This document shows positions 1 to 7,488 of a stretch of DNA of 64,000 nt, one piece after another. The notes beneath the pieces were generated by a model. The model was not told the origin of the DNA, ran no database searches, and saw nothing but the letters and a program-made list of their open reading frames with translations. Numbering within the stretch: position 1 is the stretch's first letter; every line of letters starts with the position of its first letter. The stretch is from the NCBI RefSeq assembly GCF_016703145.1, contig NZ_JADJCO010000003.1:806001-870000 (forward strand). Direction: 5' to 3'. The position numbers were made by a program, and so were the translations under genes. Origin of the DNA: Ottowia sp. (GTDB lineage Bacteria; Pseudomonadota; Gammaproteobacteria; Burkholderiales; Burkholderiaceae_C).

Positions 1-354
1 ATGCGGCCGTACATCGCCGCCGGCCGGCTGCGCGCGCTGGCGGTGGCCGGCCCCACCCGCGCGAAGTCGCTGCCCGACGTGCCGACCTTCGCCGAGCAGG
101 GCTACAAGGACCAGATCTACACCATCACCGGCTCGATCTCGCTGATGGCGCCCGCCAAGACACCGGACGACATCATCGAGCGCCTCGGCCGCGAGGTCGT
201 GGCCGTGATCAAGCAGCCCGGGGTGCGAAAGCGCATCGAGGAGTTGGGCCTGGAGCCGGTCGGCAACACGCCCGCCGAGGCCACGGCCGCCTACAAGGCG
301 TTCCTGCCCGTGGCGCTGCAACTGGCCAAGGACACCGGCGTGACGCTGGACTGA
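1..354 (+). CDS. Bug/TctC-family solute-binding protein, C-terminal part (gene starts before the window)
   Basis: This is the last 117 residues of a periplasmic tripartite-tricarboxylate-transporter type binding protein, which would deliver a small carboxylate to an uptake system. The visible part matches the C-terminal lobe of the complete paralogue that follows: both have the PYIAAG, LPDV-TFAEQGYKD and MAPAKTPD motifs and the ending TGVTLD. The ATG at base 1 aligns with an ordinary internal position of the paralogue, so it is not the real start. The two genes are evidently a tandem duplication about 80 bp apart. The ligand cannot be inferred. Confidence 0.9.
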   Translation: MRPYIAAGRLRALAVAGPTRAKSLPDVPTFAEQGYKDQIYTITGSISLMAPAKTPDDIIERLGREVVAVIKQPGVRKRIEELGLEPVGNTPAEATAAYKAFLPVALQLAKDTGVTLD

Positions 355-434
355 CGATGGCCCGCGACCCGTTCCGTTCCATCCCCGCGCCGCTGACAGC
401 GCGCCATTCTTGTCTTTTGCTTGAAGGAGTTCCC

Positions 435-1433
435 ATGACAACATCTTCGCGGCGTTCCCATCTGATGCACTGGGCTGCCCTGGCCGCCGCGCTGATGCTG
501 CCTGCCGGCACGGCGCTGGCGCAGGACGGCTACCCGAACAAGCCGGTGCGCCTGGTCGTGCAGTACCAGGCTGGCGGATCGGCCGACGCGCTGGCCCGCC
601 TGGTGGGCGAGGGCCTGTCCAAGCGGCTGGGCCAGCCGGTGCTGGTGGAAAACCGCAGCGGCGCCGGCGGCATCATCGGCACCGACTACGTCGCCAAGAG
701 CGCGCCCGACGGCTACACCCTGCTGCTGACCGTGCCCGGCCCCATCACGGTCAACCTGGTGCTCTACAAGAAGCTGCCCTACGACCCGCGCACCGATCTG
801 CGCATGGTCTCGGACGTGGCCCGCTCGCGCACCGTGCTGACGGTGCATCCGTCGGTGCCGGCCAAGAACTTCAAGGAGTTGATCGAGGTCATCCGCAAGG
901 AGCCTGGCAAGTACGCCATGGGTTCCTGGGGGCCGGGCACGCAGCCGCACCAGGCCCAGGTCTTCATGGACAAGACCTACGGCCTGCAGACGATGCACGT
1001 GGCCTACAAGGGCGAGGCGCCGATGACCACCGACCTCATGAGCGGGGTGATCCAGATGACCATCGGCTCCGTCACCACGCTGCAGCCCTACATCGCGGCG
1101 GGCAAGCTGCGCGCGCTGGCGATGGCGGGGCCCAACCGCTCCAAGATGCTGCCCGACGTGACCACCTTCGCCGAGCAGGGCTACAAGGACGGCATCTACA
1201 TGGTCACCGCGCCGACCTCGATCATGGCGCCGGCCAAGACGCCGGACGCCATCGTCGAACGCCTGAGCCGCGACATCGCCGCCGTCGTCCGGCAGCCTGA
1301 GGTGACCAAGCGCATCGAGGAGATGGGCGCGGAGCCGATCGGCAACACCCCCGCCGAGGCCACCGCCGCCTACAAGACGTTCCTGCCCATTTCCATGGAG
1401 CTGACCCGGGCCACCGGCGTCACGCTCGATTGA
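435..1433 (+). CDS. Bug/TctC-family tripartite tricarboxylate transporter substrate-binding protein
   Basis: A complete 332-residue periplasmic binding protein. It has a Sec signal peptide ending near ALAQ (about residue 26), followed by the family opening YPNKPVRLVV and the VENRSGAGG loop. The ATG at 435 is chosen because GAAGGAG-like bases lie just upstream and the signal peptide then starts correctly; a more upstream in-frame ATG at 357 would add 26 non-signal residues. Bug proteins are strongly expanded in Comamonadaceae and Alcaligenaceae, and many have no dedicated membrane partner. No TctA or TctB gene is visible here. Confidence 0.92.
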   Translation: MTTSSRRSHLMHWAALAAALMLPAGTALAQDGYPNKPVRLVVQYQAGGSADALARLVGEGLSKRLGQPVLVENRSGAGGIIGTDYVAKSAPDGYTLLLTVPGPITVNLVLYKKLPYDPRTDLRMVSDVARSRTVLTVHPSVPAKNFKELIEVIRKEPGKYAMGSWGPGTQPHQAQVFMDKTYGLQTMHVAYKGEAPMTTDLMSGVIQMTIGSVTTLQPYIAAGKLRALAMAGPNRSKMLPDVTTFAEQGYKDGIYMVTAPTSIMAPAKTPDAIVERLSRDIAAVVRQPEVTKRIEEMGAEPIGNTPAEATAAYKTFLPISMELTRATGVTLD

Positions 1434-1500
1434 GCTATTAAAAACATAGCTATAGACTATTGATGCACGCGGGCTGGTGCGGCCTTTTGTTCATAATTTC
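1433..1500 (+). repeat. Dispersed two-hairpin repeat, copy 1
   Basis: AGCTAT-taaaaac-ATAGCT forms the first hairpin. It is followed by CGCGGGCTG and GCGGCC plus a T-run. The repeat begins on the last base of the preceding stop codon and fills most of the gap before the DUF1254 gene. Confidence 0.7.
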
Positions 1501-1518
1501 CCACAGGAATCCCGTCTC

Positions 1519-2901
1519 ATGACCCAGCCCGCACCTTCGCTGTCCGAGGCGCGCCGCGCGTTGGCCCGCTCCATCGGCTTGGCCGCCTTCATTTACGGCT
1601 ACCCGCTCATCGAGCTGTACCGCACCTGCCGGCTGCAGACCGATCCCCAGAATCAGCGCCGCTCCGGCGCCTCGGCCGGCTCCGACGTGCGGGCGCCGCT
1701 CAACACCCTGCACCACGCTCCGCGCCCCTCGACAGGCGAGGACCGCGACGTGGTGACGCCCGCCAACGACCTGCTCTACACGATGGCTTGGGTGTACCTG
1801 GGCGACGGGCCGATGCTGCTCACCGTGCCCTCGCCGGCCAGGCATCCGGGCCGCTACTTCGTGCTGCCGCTGTACGACGCCTACACCGAGAACTTCGAGA
1901 ACCTCGGGCCGCGCACCTGCAAGCCCGAGGGCGAGGTCGTGGTGCTGGTCGGCCCGGACGGCACCGTGCCCGAGTCGCTGCAGGGCCATCGCGTGGTGCG
2001 CTGCCCCACCAACCTGGTGTGGCTGATCGGGCGCATCCTGGCGGGCGACGAGAGCGACTGGCCGGCCGCGCGGGCGCTGCAGTCCGAGATCCGGCTCGCG
2101 CCCGCGCCCGGCACGGTCCTGCAAGGCCCGCCCGCGGCCCTCGCCAACTGGGTCGGCGAGCCCGTGGACGCCATGGCCGCCGCGTTCGAGAACGAGGAGC
2201 CTGCCGCGCAGGTGGCGCCGCGCTTCTTCGCCAACCTCTGCCATGTCCTGGCCGAGGCGCCGGGCCGGGTGGAGGACCGCGGCCTGGTGGCCTGGTTCGC
2301 CCAGGCGGGGCTGCTGCCCGATGCCGGCTTCGCATGGGAATCGCTGGAAGAGCCGCTGCGAGAGGGCCTGATCGAAGGCTTCGCCGACGGCGTGATGGCG
2401 GTCGCCGCCGTCGGCCGCAACCGGCGCCCCAAACCCTGGACGATGACGCCCTCCACCGGCCGCTACGGCAGCGAGTTCCTGGGCCGCGCCCGCACCGCCT
2501 ACCTCGGCCTCGGTGCGCTGGCCACCAGCGAGGCGGTGTACGCCGTCTCGCACTACGACGCCAGCCAGGAGCCGCTGGACGGCAGCCGGCGCTACGTCAT
2601 GCGCTTCGAGGCGGACGACATGCCGCCGGCCGACGCCTTCTGGTCCGTCACGCTGTACGACAGCGACCGCTTCCTCTACCCCAACGAGATCAGGCGCCAC
2701 GCCGTCGGCGACCGCACGCCGGGCCTGCAGCGCGCCGCCGACGGCAGCCTGACGCTCGAACTGAACCACGCGCGCCCGGCGGACACCGCCAACTGGCTGC
2801 CCGCGCCGGCCGGCCGCTTCTACCTGATCCTGCGCATGTACTACCCGCGGGACGGCGTCCAAAGCTGGCGCATTCCCGAACTCCGCCCCTTGCAGGACTG
2901 A
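1519..2901 (+). CDS. DUF1254/DUF1214 domain-containing protein
   Basis: A 460-residue protein with an N-terminal DUF1254 region (about residues 10-130, with the motif DVVTPANDLLYTMAW) and a C-terminal DUF1214 region (about 340-455, ending with FYLILRMYYPRDG and SW-IPELR). The biochemical function of this family is not established. The start at 1519 removes a 14-residue extension that would read through the upstream repeat. No signal peptide is visible, although many relatives are exported. The gene lies 3 bp before the MBL gene, so the two are probably cotranscribed within a Bug-protein cluster. A role in the same uptake or degradation pathway is inference. Confidence 0.85.
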   Translation: MTQPAPSLSEARRALARSIGLAAFIYGYPLIELYRTCRLQTDPQNQRRSGASAGSDVRAPLNTLHHAPRPSTGEDRDVVTPANDLLYTMAWVYLGDGPMLLTVPSPARHPGRYFVLPLYDAYTENFENLGPRTCKPEGEVVVLVGPDGTVPESLQGHRVVRCPTNLVWLIGRILAGDESDWPAARALQSEIRLAPAPGTVLQGPPAALANWVGEPVDAMAAAFENEEPAAQVAPRFFANLCHVLAEAPGRVEDRGLVAWFAQAGLLPDAGFAWESLEEPLREGLIEGFADGVMAVAAVGRNRRPKPWTMTPSTGRYGSEFLGRARTAYLGLGALATSEAVYAVSHYDASQEPLDGSRRYVMRFEADDMPPADAFWSVTLYDSDRFLYPNEIRRHAVGDRTPGLQRAADGSLTLELNHARPADTANWLPAPAGRFYLILRMYYPRDGVQSWRIPELRPLQD

Positions 2902-2904
2902 ACC

Positions 2905-4158
2905 ATGAGCACCACCGACGACGACAAGCCCTTCCTGGTCTCGGGCACCGGCACCGAGACCGTCGCCCCTGGCCTGCACATCCTGCGCGGCCAGGGCCAG
3001 TCCTTCGTGGCCGAGACCGACGCCGGCCTGGTCGTGATCGATGCCGGCCCCGGCGGCGCGGTGACGCGCAGCATGATCGAAAGCCTGCGCAAGCTCAGCG
3101 ACGCGCCCGTGCACGCGCTGTGCTACAGCCACGGCCACATCGGCTACAACGCCGGCGTGCCCGACTGGGTGGCCCATGCGCGGGAGCGCGGCGACCCCAC
3201 GCCGCGCCTGATCGGCCACCGCAACCTGCCCAAGCGCTACGCGCGTTACAGCGAGACGCAGGCGCTGCAGTACCGCATGGCCGAGATCCAGTTCAACCGC
3301 TCGGTCGGCTTCTTCGAAGGCAAGCTGGGCATGCACATGCCCACCGAGACCTTCGACGAGCGTGTGGTCATCGGCACCGGGGACCAGCGCGTCGAGCTGT
3401 TCTGGGCGCCCTCGGAGACCGACGACGCCATCGCCCTGTGGGCGCCGGCCCAGCGCGTGCTGTACAGCGGTCCCTCGATGCTGGACTCCATCCCCAACAT
3501 CGGCACGCCCTTTCGCACCATGCGCGACACGGCGCGCTGGGCCGGCACGCTCGAAGCCATGGCCGCGCTGCGTCCGCGCATGGCCGTGCGCGAGTTCGGC
3601 CCCGTGATCGACGGCGAGGACGCGGTGCAGGAGGTGCTGACCCACACCGCCCGCGCCCTGCGCTGGCTGCGCGCCGAAGTGGTGCGGCTGATGAACGAGG
3701 GCCTGAACGAGCAGCAGATCCTGGCGCGCATCCGCTTCCCCGACGAGTTGTTCGGCGTGCCGTGGATGAAGCCCACCTACGGCGACCCCGGCTACATCGT
3801 GCGCGACATCTACCGCTCCGAGAACGGCTGGTGGGACCGCAACCCCACCACGCTGCACCCGGATGCGCCCGAGGCGGTGGCCGAAGCCGTCGCCGCCGCC
3901 ATCTCCGACAAGGCCGGCGTGATCGCCAGCGCGCAAGCCCTGGCCGACGCCGGCCGCTGGCAGATGGCGCTGCACGTGATCGACCTGCTGGCCACCGCGC
4001 CCGGCGACGCGCCAGAGACCGTGCAGGCGCGCGGGCTCAAGACCGCGTGGCTGCGCCAGCGCGCGGAGCAGGTGTCCAGCTACGTGTCGCGCAACCTGTA
4101 CAAGGTGAGCGCCGACATGATCGACCAGGGCACGCAGGGGCGCTTCGGCATCCGCTGA
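2905..4158 (+). CDS. Alkyl-sulfatase-like MBL-fold protein with dimerisation domain and atypical metal motif
   Basis: A 417-residue cytoplasmic protein with an N-terminal metallo-beta-lactamase fold (about 20-250) and an alkyl-sulfatase dimerisation-type region (about 260-400: FGVPWMKPTYGDPGYIVRDI, then ENGWWDRNP). In SdsA1-type alkyl sulfatases the metal site starts with HxHxDH. Here the equivalent segment reads YSHGHIGYN, so the first two His remain but Asp and the third His are replaced. Sulfatase activity therefore should not be assumed. The gene is tightly linked to the DUF1254 gene upstream and a Bug gene 29 bp downstream, which suggests one operon. Confidence 0.8.
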   Translation: MSTTDDDKPFLVSGTGTETVAPGLHILRGQGQSFVAETDAGLVVIDAGPGGAVTRSMIESLRKLSDAPVHALCYSHGHIGYNAGVPDWVAHARERGDPTPRLIGHRNLPKRYARYSETQALQYRMAEIQFNRSVGFFEGKLGMHMPTETFDERVVIGTGDQRVELFWAPSETDDAIALWAPAQRVLYSGPSMLDSIPNIGTPFRTMRDTARWAGTLEAMAALRPRMAVREFGPVIDGEDAVQEVLTHTARALRWLRAEVVRLMNEGLNEQQILARIRFPDELFGVPWMKPTYGDPGYIVRDIYRSENGWWDRNPTTLHPDAPEAVAEAVAAAISDKAGVIASAQALADAGRWQMALHVIDLLATAPGDAPETVQARGLKTAWLRQRAEQVSSYVSRNLYKVSADMIDQGTQGRFGIR

Positions 4159-4187
4159 GCGCCGTCATTCTTGCAAGGAGGCACGCC

Positions 4188-5180
4188 ATGAAGACAGCAT
4201 TTCCTTCATCCACCCTGAACATCCTCGCCACCCTGGCCCTGCTGGGTGGGGCGGCGGCCGCCCAGGCCCAAGGCGCCGACGGCTACCCCAGCAAGCCCGT
4301 GACCCTGGTCGTGCCCACGGCTCCGGCCGGCGGCACCGACACCATCGCGCGCATGTTCGCGGACGTGTTCAGCAAGGCCATGAAGCAGCCCTTCATCGTC
4401 GAGAACCGCCCCGGCGCCAACGGCATCCTGGGTGTCGACTACGCGGCCAAGGGCCCGGCCGACGGCTCGCGCGTGCTGTTCACCTACACGGCGTCGATGG
4501 TGATCAACCCCTTCCTCTACAAGAAGCTGCCCTACGACCCGGTGAAGGACTTCACGCCCGTGGCGCAGGTCGGCCGCGCCGGCAACCTGCTGCTGGTGCG
4601 CAAGGACCTGCCGGTCGGCAACCTCAAGGAATTCGTGGCTTACGTCAAGGCCCACCCGAACAAGCTCAACTACTGCTCCTGGGGCAACGGCTCGGGCGGC
4701 CACCTGACCATGGAGAGCCTGCAGAAGCAGGCCGGGCTGACGATGACGCACGTAGCCTACAAGGGCAGCACGCCCTGCGTGCAGGACCTGATGGGCGGCC
4801 AGGTGGACGCCGCCTTCGCCGACATCTCGACCACGGCCGAATTGGTGAAGGCCGGCCGCGTCAAGGCCGTGGCCTACAGCGGCGCGGGCCGCCTGCCCCT
4901 GCTGCCCGACGTGCCGACGATGAACGAGAGCGGCTACCCCTTCAGCAACTACACGTGGTACGGCTTCTTCGTGCCCGCCAAGACACCGCCGGCCATCGTG
5001 AACAAGCTGAACGCGGCCATCGTGGCCGCGCTGAAGGACCCGGCGGTGGTCAAGCGCCTGCACGACATGAACTTCACCGACATTCCGCTGACCACGCCGG
5101 ATCAGTTCAAGGCCACCATCGCGAAGGACCTGCGCGACTGGGAAGTGCTGGTGAAGGCCGTGGGCGTCACGCTGGATTGA
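4188..5180 (+). CDS. Bug/TctC-family substrate-binding protein
   Basis: A complete 330-residue periplasmic binding protein. It has a Sec signal peptide (TLALLGGAAAAQAQ, cleavage near residue 28), YPSKPVTLVVPTAPAGGTD, the VENRPGANG loop and the YKKLPYDPVKDF motif typical of Bug proteins. A strong AAGGAGG ribosome-binding site ends seven bases before the ATG at 4188. The gene closes the cluster of Bug, DUF1254 and MBL genes and is followed by a bidirectional terminator. It is more diverged from the first two Bug proteins than they are from each other, so it probably binds a different ligand. Confidence 0.93.
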   Translation: MKTAFPSSTLNILATLALLGGAAAAQAQGADGYPSKPVTLVVPTAPAGGTDTIARMFADVFSKAMKQPFIVENRPGANGILGVDYAAKGPADGSRVLFTYTASMVINPFLYKKLPYDPVKDFTPVAQVGRAGNLLLVRKDLPVGNLKEFVAYVKAHPNKLNYCSWGNGSGGHLTMESLQKQAGLTMTHVAYKGSTPCVQDLMGGQVDAAFADISTTAELVKAGRVKAVAYSGAGRLPLLPDVPTMNESGYPFSNYTWYGFFVPAKTPPAIVNKLNAAIVAALKDPAVVKRLHDMNFTDIPLTTPDQFKATIAKDLRDWEVLVKAVGVTLD

Positions 5181-5203
5181 CGGGGAAGGAGTCCAAGCAA
5201 GAA

Positions 5204-5226
5204 GGGCGCTCATGCGAGCGCCCTTT
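5204..5226. terminator. Bidirectional Rho-independent terminator
   Basis: GGGCGCTC-ATGC-GAGCGCCC is a perfect 8-bp stem. T-rich bases follow on the + side and TTCTTGCTT on the - side. It lies between the converging Bug gene and the TlpA gene. Confidence 0.85.
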
Positions 5227-5244
5227 CTGCTGGCTGGGCTGGGG

Positions 5245-5742
5245 TCAGGCCTCGGCCAGCAGCTTCTCGATCAGCTTGTGCAGTTCGGCGAAATCGGGCG
5301 CGCCCACGTAGCGCTTCACGATCTCGCCCCGCTTGTTGACGATGTAGGTGGTGGGGGTGAGCTTGACCTCGCCCCAGGCCCGCGCCACCGCGCCGGTGTT
5401 GTCGATGGCGACCTTGAAGGGCAGCTTGCGCGTTTCGGCGAAGTTGACCACGTAGCTGGGCGGGTCGTACTGCATGGCCACCGCCACGGTGTCGTAGCCC
5501 CGGGCCTTGAACTTGTCATGCGTGGCGACGATCTGTGGCATCTCGGCCACGCAGGTGGTGCAGCTCGTGGCCCAGAAGTTGACCAGGGTGACCTGGCCCT
5601 TGAAGTCCTGCGTCGTCTTCGTGCTGCCGTCCAGCAGCACGAAGGTCGAGGCCGGGGCGGCGTCCTGGGCGCAGCCGGCCAGGGCCAGCGCGGCGGCCAG
5701 GGCGGCGCCGATGGCCAGGGTTCTCAAGCGTGCGGTGGTCAT
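5245..5742 (-). CDS. TlpA/ResA-like thioredoxin-fold lipoprotein
   Basis: A 165-residue protein with a lipoprotein signal (LALAGC, Cys24) followed by an AhpC/TSA-TlpA thioredoxin fold. The redox motif is WATSCTTC (Cys61 and Cys64), and the cis-proline loop reads LTPTTYIV. Such proteins reduce or exchange disulfides on periplasmic partners, often in cytochrome c maturation. It is probably anchored to the inner membrane facing the periplasm. It stands alone and is divergent from an unknown lipoprotein gene; no ccm genes are adjacent, so the partner is unknown. Confidence 0.92.
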   Translation of the reverse strand: MTTARLRTLAIGAALAAALALAGCAQDAAPASTFVLLDGSTKTTQDFKGQVTLVNFWATSCTTCVAEMPQIVATHDKFKARGYDTVAVAMQYDPPSYVVNFAETRKLPFKVAIDNTGAVARAWGEVKLTPTTYIVNKRGEIVKRYVGAPDFAELHKLIEKLLAEA

Positions 5743-5873
5743 GGTGGGCCCTCGATTGTAGGCAGGCGGCAGCCGGCGCGCCCTGCCGGGATGGATCGCC
5801 GCGGCGCGCGCAAGTTCATTCCGGCGCGCGGAACAGGCCGGCCGCGCGGCGACCGCCGCCGATAATCCTCGAT

Positions 5874-6410
5874 ATGCCGTTTCCCCGCGTCGCCCTGGCC
5901 CTGGCCGCTGGCTTGGCGGCCTGCACGCCGGCGCTGAACTGGCGCGAAGTGCGGCTGGAGCCCGTCACCGCCGTCGCGCTGCTGCCTTGCAAGCCCGACC
6001 GCGTCATGCGCCGCGTGCCGCTGGGTGGCGTGCCCACCGACCTGGCCGTGGCCGGCTGCGAGGCCGACGGCGTCACCTTCGCCGTCATGGCCGCCAGCGT
6101 CCCCGCCGGCCGCGCGCCGGACGAACTGCTGGCCGGCTGGCAGCAGGCCACGCTGGCCAACATGCAGGCCGCCGAGGCCGGCATCGCGCGTCAGCCCTTC
6201 CGCCCCGCCGGCGGCCTGCCGTTGGCGCACGCCCAGCGCGTCGGCGCGCCCGGCCGCCGCGCCGACGGCCGCCCCGTGGCCGCGCAGGCCGTGTGGACGG
6301 CGCGCGCCGCGCCCGGCGGCGGCACCGAGCTGCTGCACGCGGTGGTCTACGCCGACCGCCCGCGGCCGGACGTGGCCGACGCGTTCTTCGCCGGCATCCG
6401 GTGGCCTTGA
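5874..6410 (+). CDS. Putative lipoprotein of unknown function
   Basis: A 178-residue protein with a short lipoprotein-like signal (ALAAGLAACTP, lipid Cys near residue 17). I do not recognise a domain. A conserved-looking element LLPCKPD with a later Cys (VAGCEADGV) could form a disulfide. The ATG at 5874 sits eight bases after GATAAT (5861-5866), a plausible -10 element, so the transcript may be leaderless; a longer reading from 5730 would add 48 arginine-rich residues and is unlikely. It is divergent from the TlpA gene. Confidence 0.75.
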   Translation: MPFPRVALALAAGLAACTPALNWREVRLEPVTAVALLPCKPDRVMRRVPLGGVPTDLAVAGCEADGVTFAVMAASVPAGRAPDELLAGWQQATLANMQAAEAGIARQPFRPAGGLPLAHAQRVGAPGRRADGRPVAAQAVWTARAAPGGGTELLHAVVYADRPRPDVADAFFAGIRWP

Positions 6411-6437
6411 GCGCCGCGCGGAAGCGCGATCCGGATC

Positions 6438-6501
6438 GCTACCAATAACATAGCTATTGGCGTAATAATGGAGCGGGCTTCAGGCCAATATCTCTTTGAA
6501 T
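6438..6501 (+). repeat. Dispersed two-hairpin repeat, copy 2
   Basis: CCAATA-acatagc-TATTGG or GCTA...TAGC can pair. It is followed by GGCGTAAT, GCGGGCTTCAGGCC and a T-rich TTGAAT end. It is downstream of the unknown lipoprotein gene in the same orientation. Confidence 0.65.
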
Positions 6502-6604
6502 CGGCCGCGTGCAGGCTGAACCGAGACGCCGCGCTCGGGCACGGCGCCGTCCTGAAGCGATCCGCCCGCGATGCCGGTGGCCGGCGCGCCGATAATCACG
6601 CACG

Positions 6605-7054
6605 ATGAATGCCGTCCTGTTGATCGCCCACGCGCCGCTGGCGCACGCGCTGCGCCAAGCCGCGCTGCACGTCTTCCCCGACGCCGCGTCCGACATCGTG
6701 GCGCTGGACGTGCATCCCAACGTGCCGCCCGAGGAAACCCTGGCGACCGCCCAGGCCGCGCTGGGTCAACTGGCCGGCAGGGACGGCGTGCTGCTGCTGG
6801 CCGACGTGTTCGGCGCCACCCCGTGCAACGTGGCCGCGCGCCTGGTGGACGGCGAGCGCACGCGCTTGCTGGCCGGCGTCAACCTACCGATGCTGCTGCG
6901 CGCCGTCACCTACCGGCACGAACCGCTGGAGGCCACGACCCAGCGCGCGCTGGCCGGCGGCACGCAAGGCATCATGCCCGTGGCGGTGACCGCGCCGCAG
7001 AACCAGGCCCGACGAGCCCCGAATGATCAGGAACGACACGACCATCAGCAATAA
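6605..7054 (+). CDS. PTS EIIA component of the mannose/fructose family (regulatory PTS)
   Basis: A 149-residue cytoplasmic phosphocarrier. The phosphoryl-accepting His is His9 in LLIAHAPL, and the LLLADVFGATPCN motif matches the EIIA-Man fold. It is the first gene of an EIIA-HPr-EI cluster with no EIIB or EIIC sugar permease, the usual betaproteobacterial arrangement in which the PTS is regulatory. GATAAT (6591-6596) lies just before the ATG and there is no Shine-Dalgarno sequence, so leaderless translation is plausible. The last 32 bases overlap ptsH. Confidence 0.9.
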   Translation: MNAVLLIAHAPLAHALRQAALHVFPDAASDIVALDVHPNVPPEETLATAQAALGQLAGRDGVLLLADVFGATPCNVAARLVDGERTRLLAGVNLPMLLRAVTYRHEPLEATTQRALAGGTQGIMPVAVTAPQNQARRAPNDQERHDHQQ

Positions 7055-7292
7055 GCTGGGCCTGCACGCCCGCGCCTCGGCCAAGCTCACCAAGCTGGCC
7101 GGCAGCTATCCGTGCGAGGTGTGGATGAGCAAGGGCGAGCGCCGCGTCAATGCCAAGAGCATCATGGGCGTGATGATGCTGGCCGCCGGCCTTGGCAGCG
7201 AGGTGTCCATCGAGACCGACGGCGCGCAGGAGCAGGAGGCGATGGATGCCCTGCTGGCCTTGATCGCCGACAAGTTCGGCGAAGGCGAGTGA
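7023..7292 (+). CDS. ptsH: HPr phosphocarrier protein
   Basis: An 89-residue HPr. His15 in GLHARAS is the site phosphorylated by EI. Ser46 in NAKSIMGVM is at the position phosphorylated by HPr kinase (HprK) in bacteria that have it, so regulatory phosphorylation is possible. The start overlaps the end of the EIIA gene by 32 bases, which indicates translational coupling. HPr would pass phosphate from EI to EIIA-Man and probably to PtsN elsewhere. A tandem GC-rich repeat separates it from ptsI. Confidence 0.95.
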   Translation: MIRNDTTISNKLGLHARASAKLTKLAGSYPCEVWMSKGERRVNAKSIMGVMMLAAGLGSEVSIETDGAQEQEAMDALLALIADKFGEGE

Positions 7293-7294
7293 AT

Positions 7295-7377
7295 GTGGCC
7301 CCCACGCTCCGCTGCTTCGCATGCTGCGCTGTCCCCCGAGGGGGCTCTCGCCGCCTTCGGGCGGCCGGGCGGCGGCT
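7295..7377 (+). repeat. GC-rich palindromic repeat, tandem unit 1
   Basis: It begins GTGGCC, then has CACGCTCCGCTGCTTCGCATG, the palindrome CCCCCGAGGGGG and a GCCGCC-ttc-GGGCGGC hairpin. It repeats with a period of 87 bp in the next unit. Confidence 0.8.
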
Positions 7378-7381
7378 CGGT

Positions 7382-7465
7382 GTGGCCTTCACGCTCCGCT
7401 GCTTCGCATGCTGTGCTGTCCCCCGAGGGGGCGCCGGCTGCCTTGGGGCGGCCCGGCGGCGGCCG
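7382..7465 (+). repeat. GC-rich palindromic repeat, tandem unit 2
   Basis: Same architecture as unit 1, including the CACGCTCCGCTGCTTCGCATG core and CCCCCGAGGGGG. Together the two units fill nearly all of the ptsH-ptsI gap. A third relative lies inside the response-regulator gene at 10046. Confidence 0.8.
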
Positions 7466-7488
7466 GGGTTCGCCCTGGCGGTGACGTC

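Noticed and set aside
1450..3975. An 841-codon open frame on the - strand opposite the DUF1254 and MBL genes
   Set aside because: It is a shadow frame of GC-rich codons: rich in Gly, Arg, His and Ala with no domain, and the + strand genes are clearly real.
7295..7465. Possible small CRISPR-like array
   Set aside because: Only two units, each unit conserved along its whole length with no unique spacers, and related copies exist elsewhere as single units.
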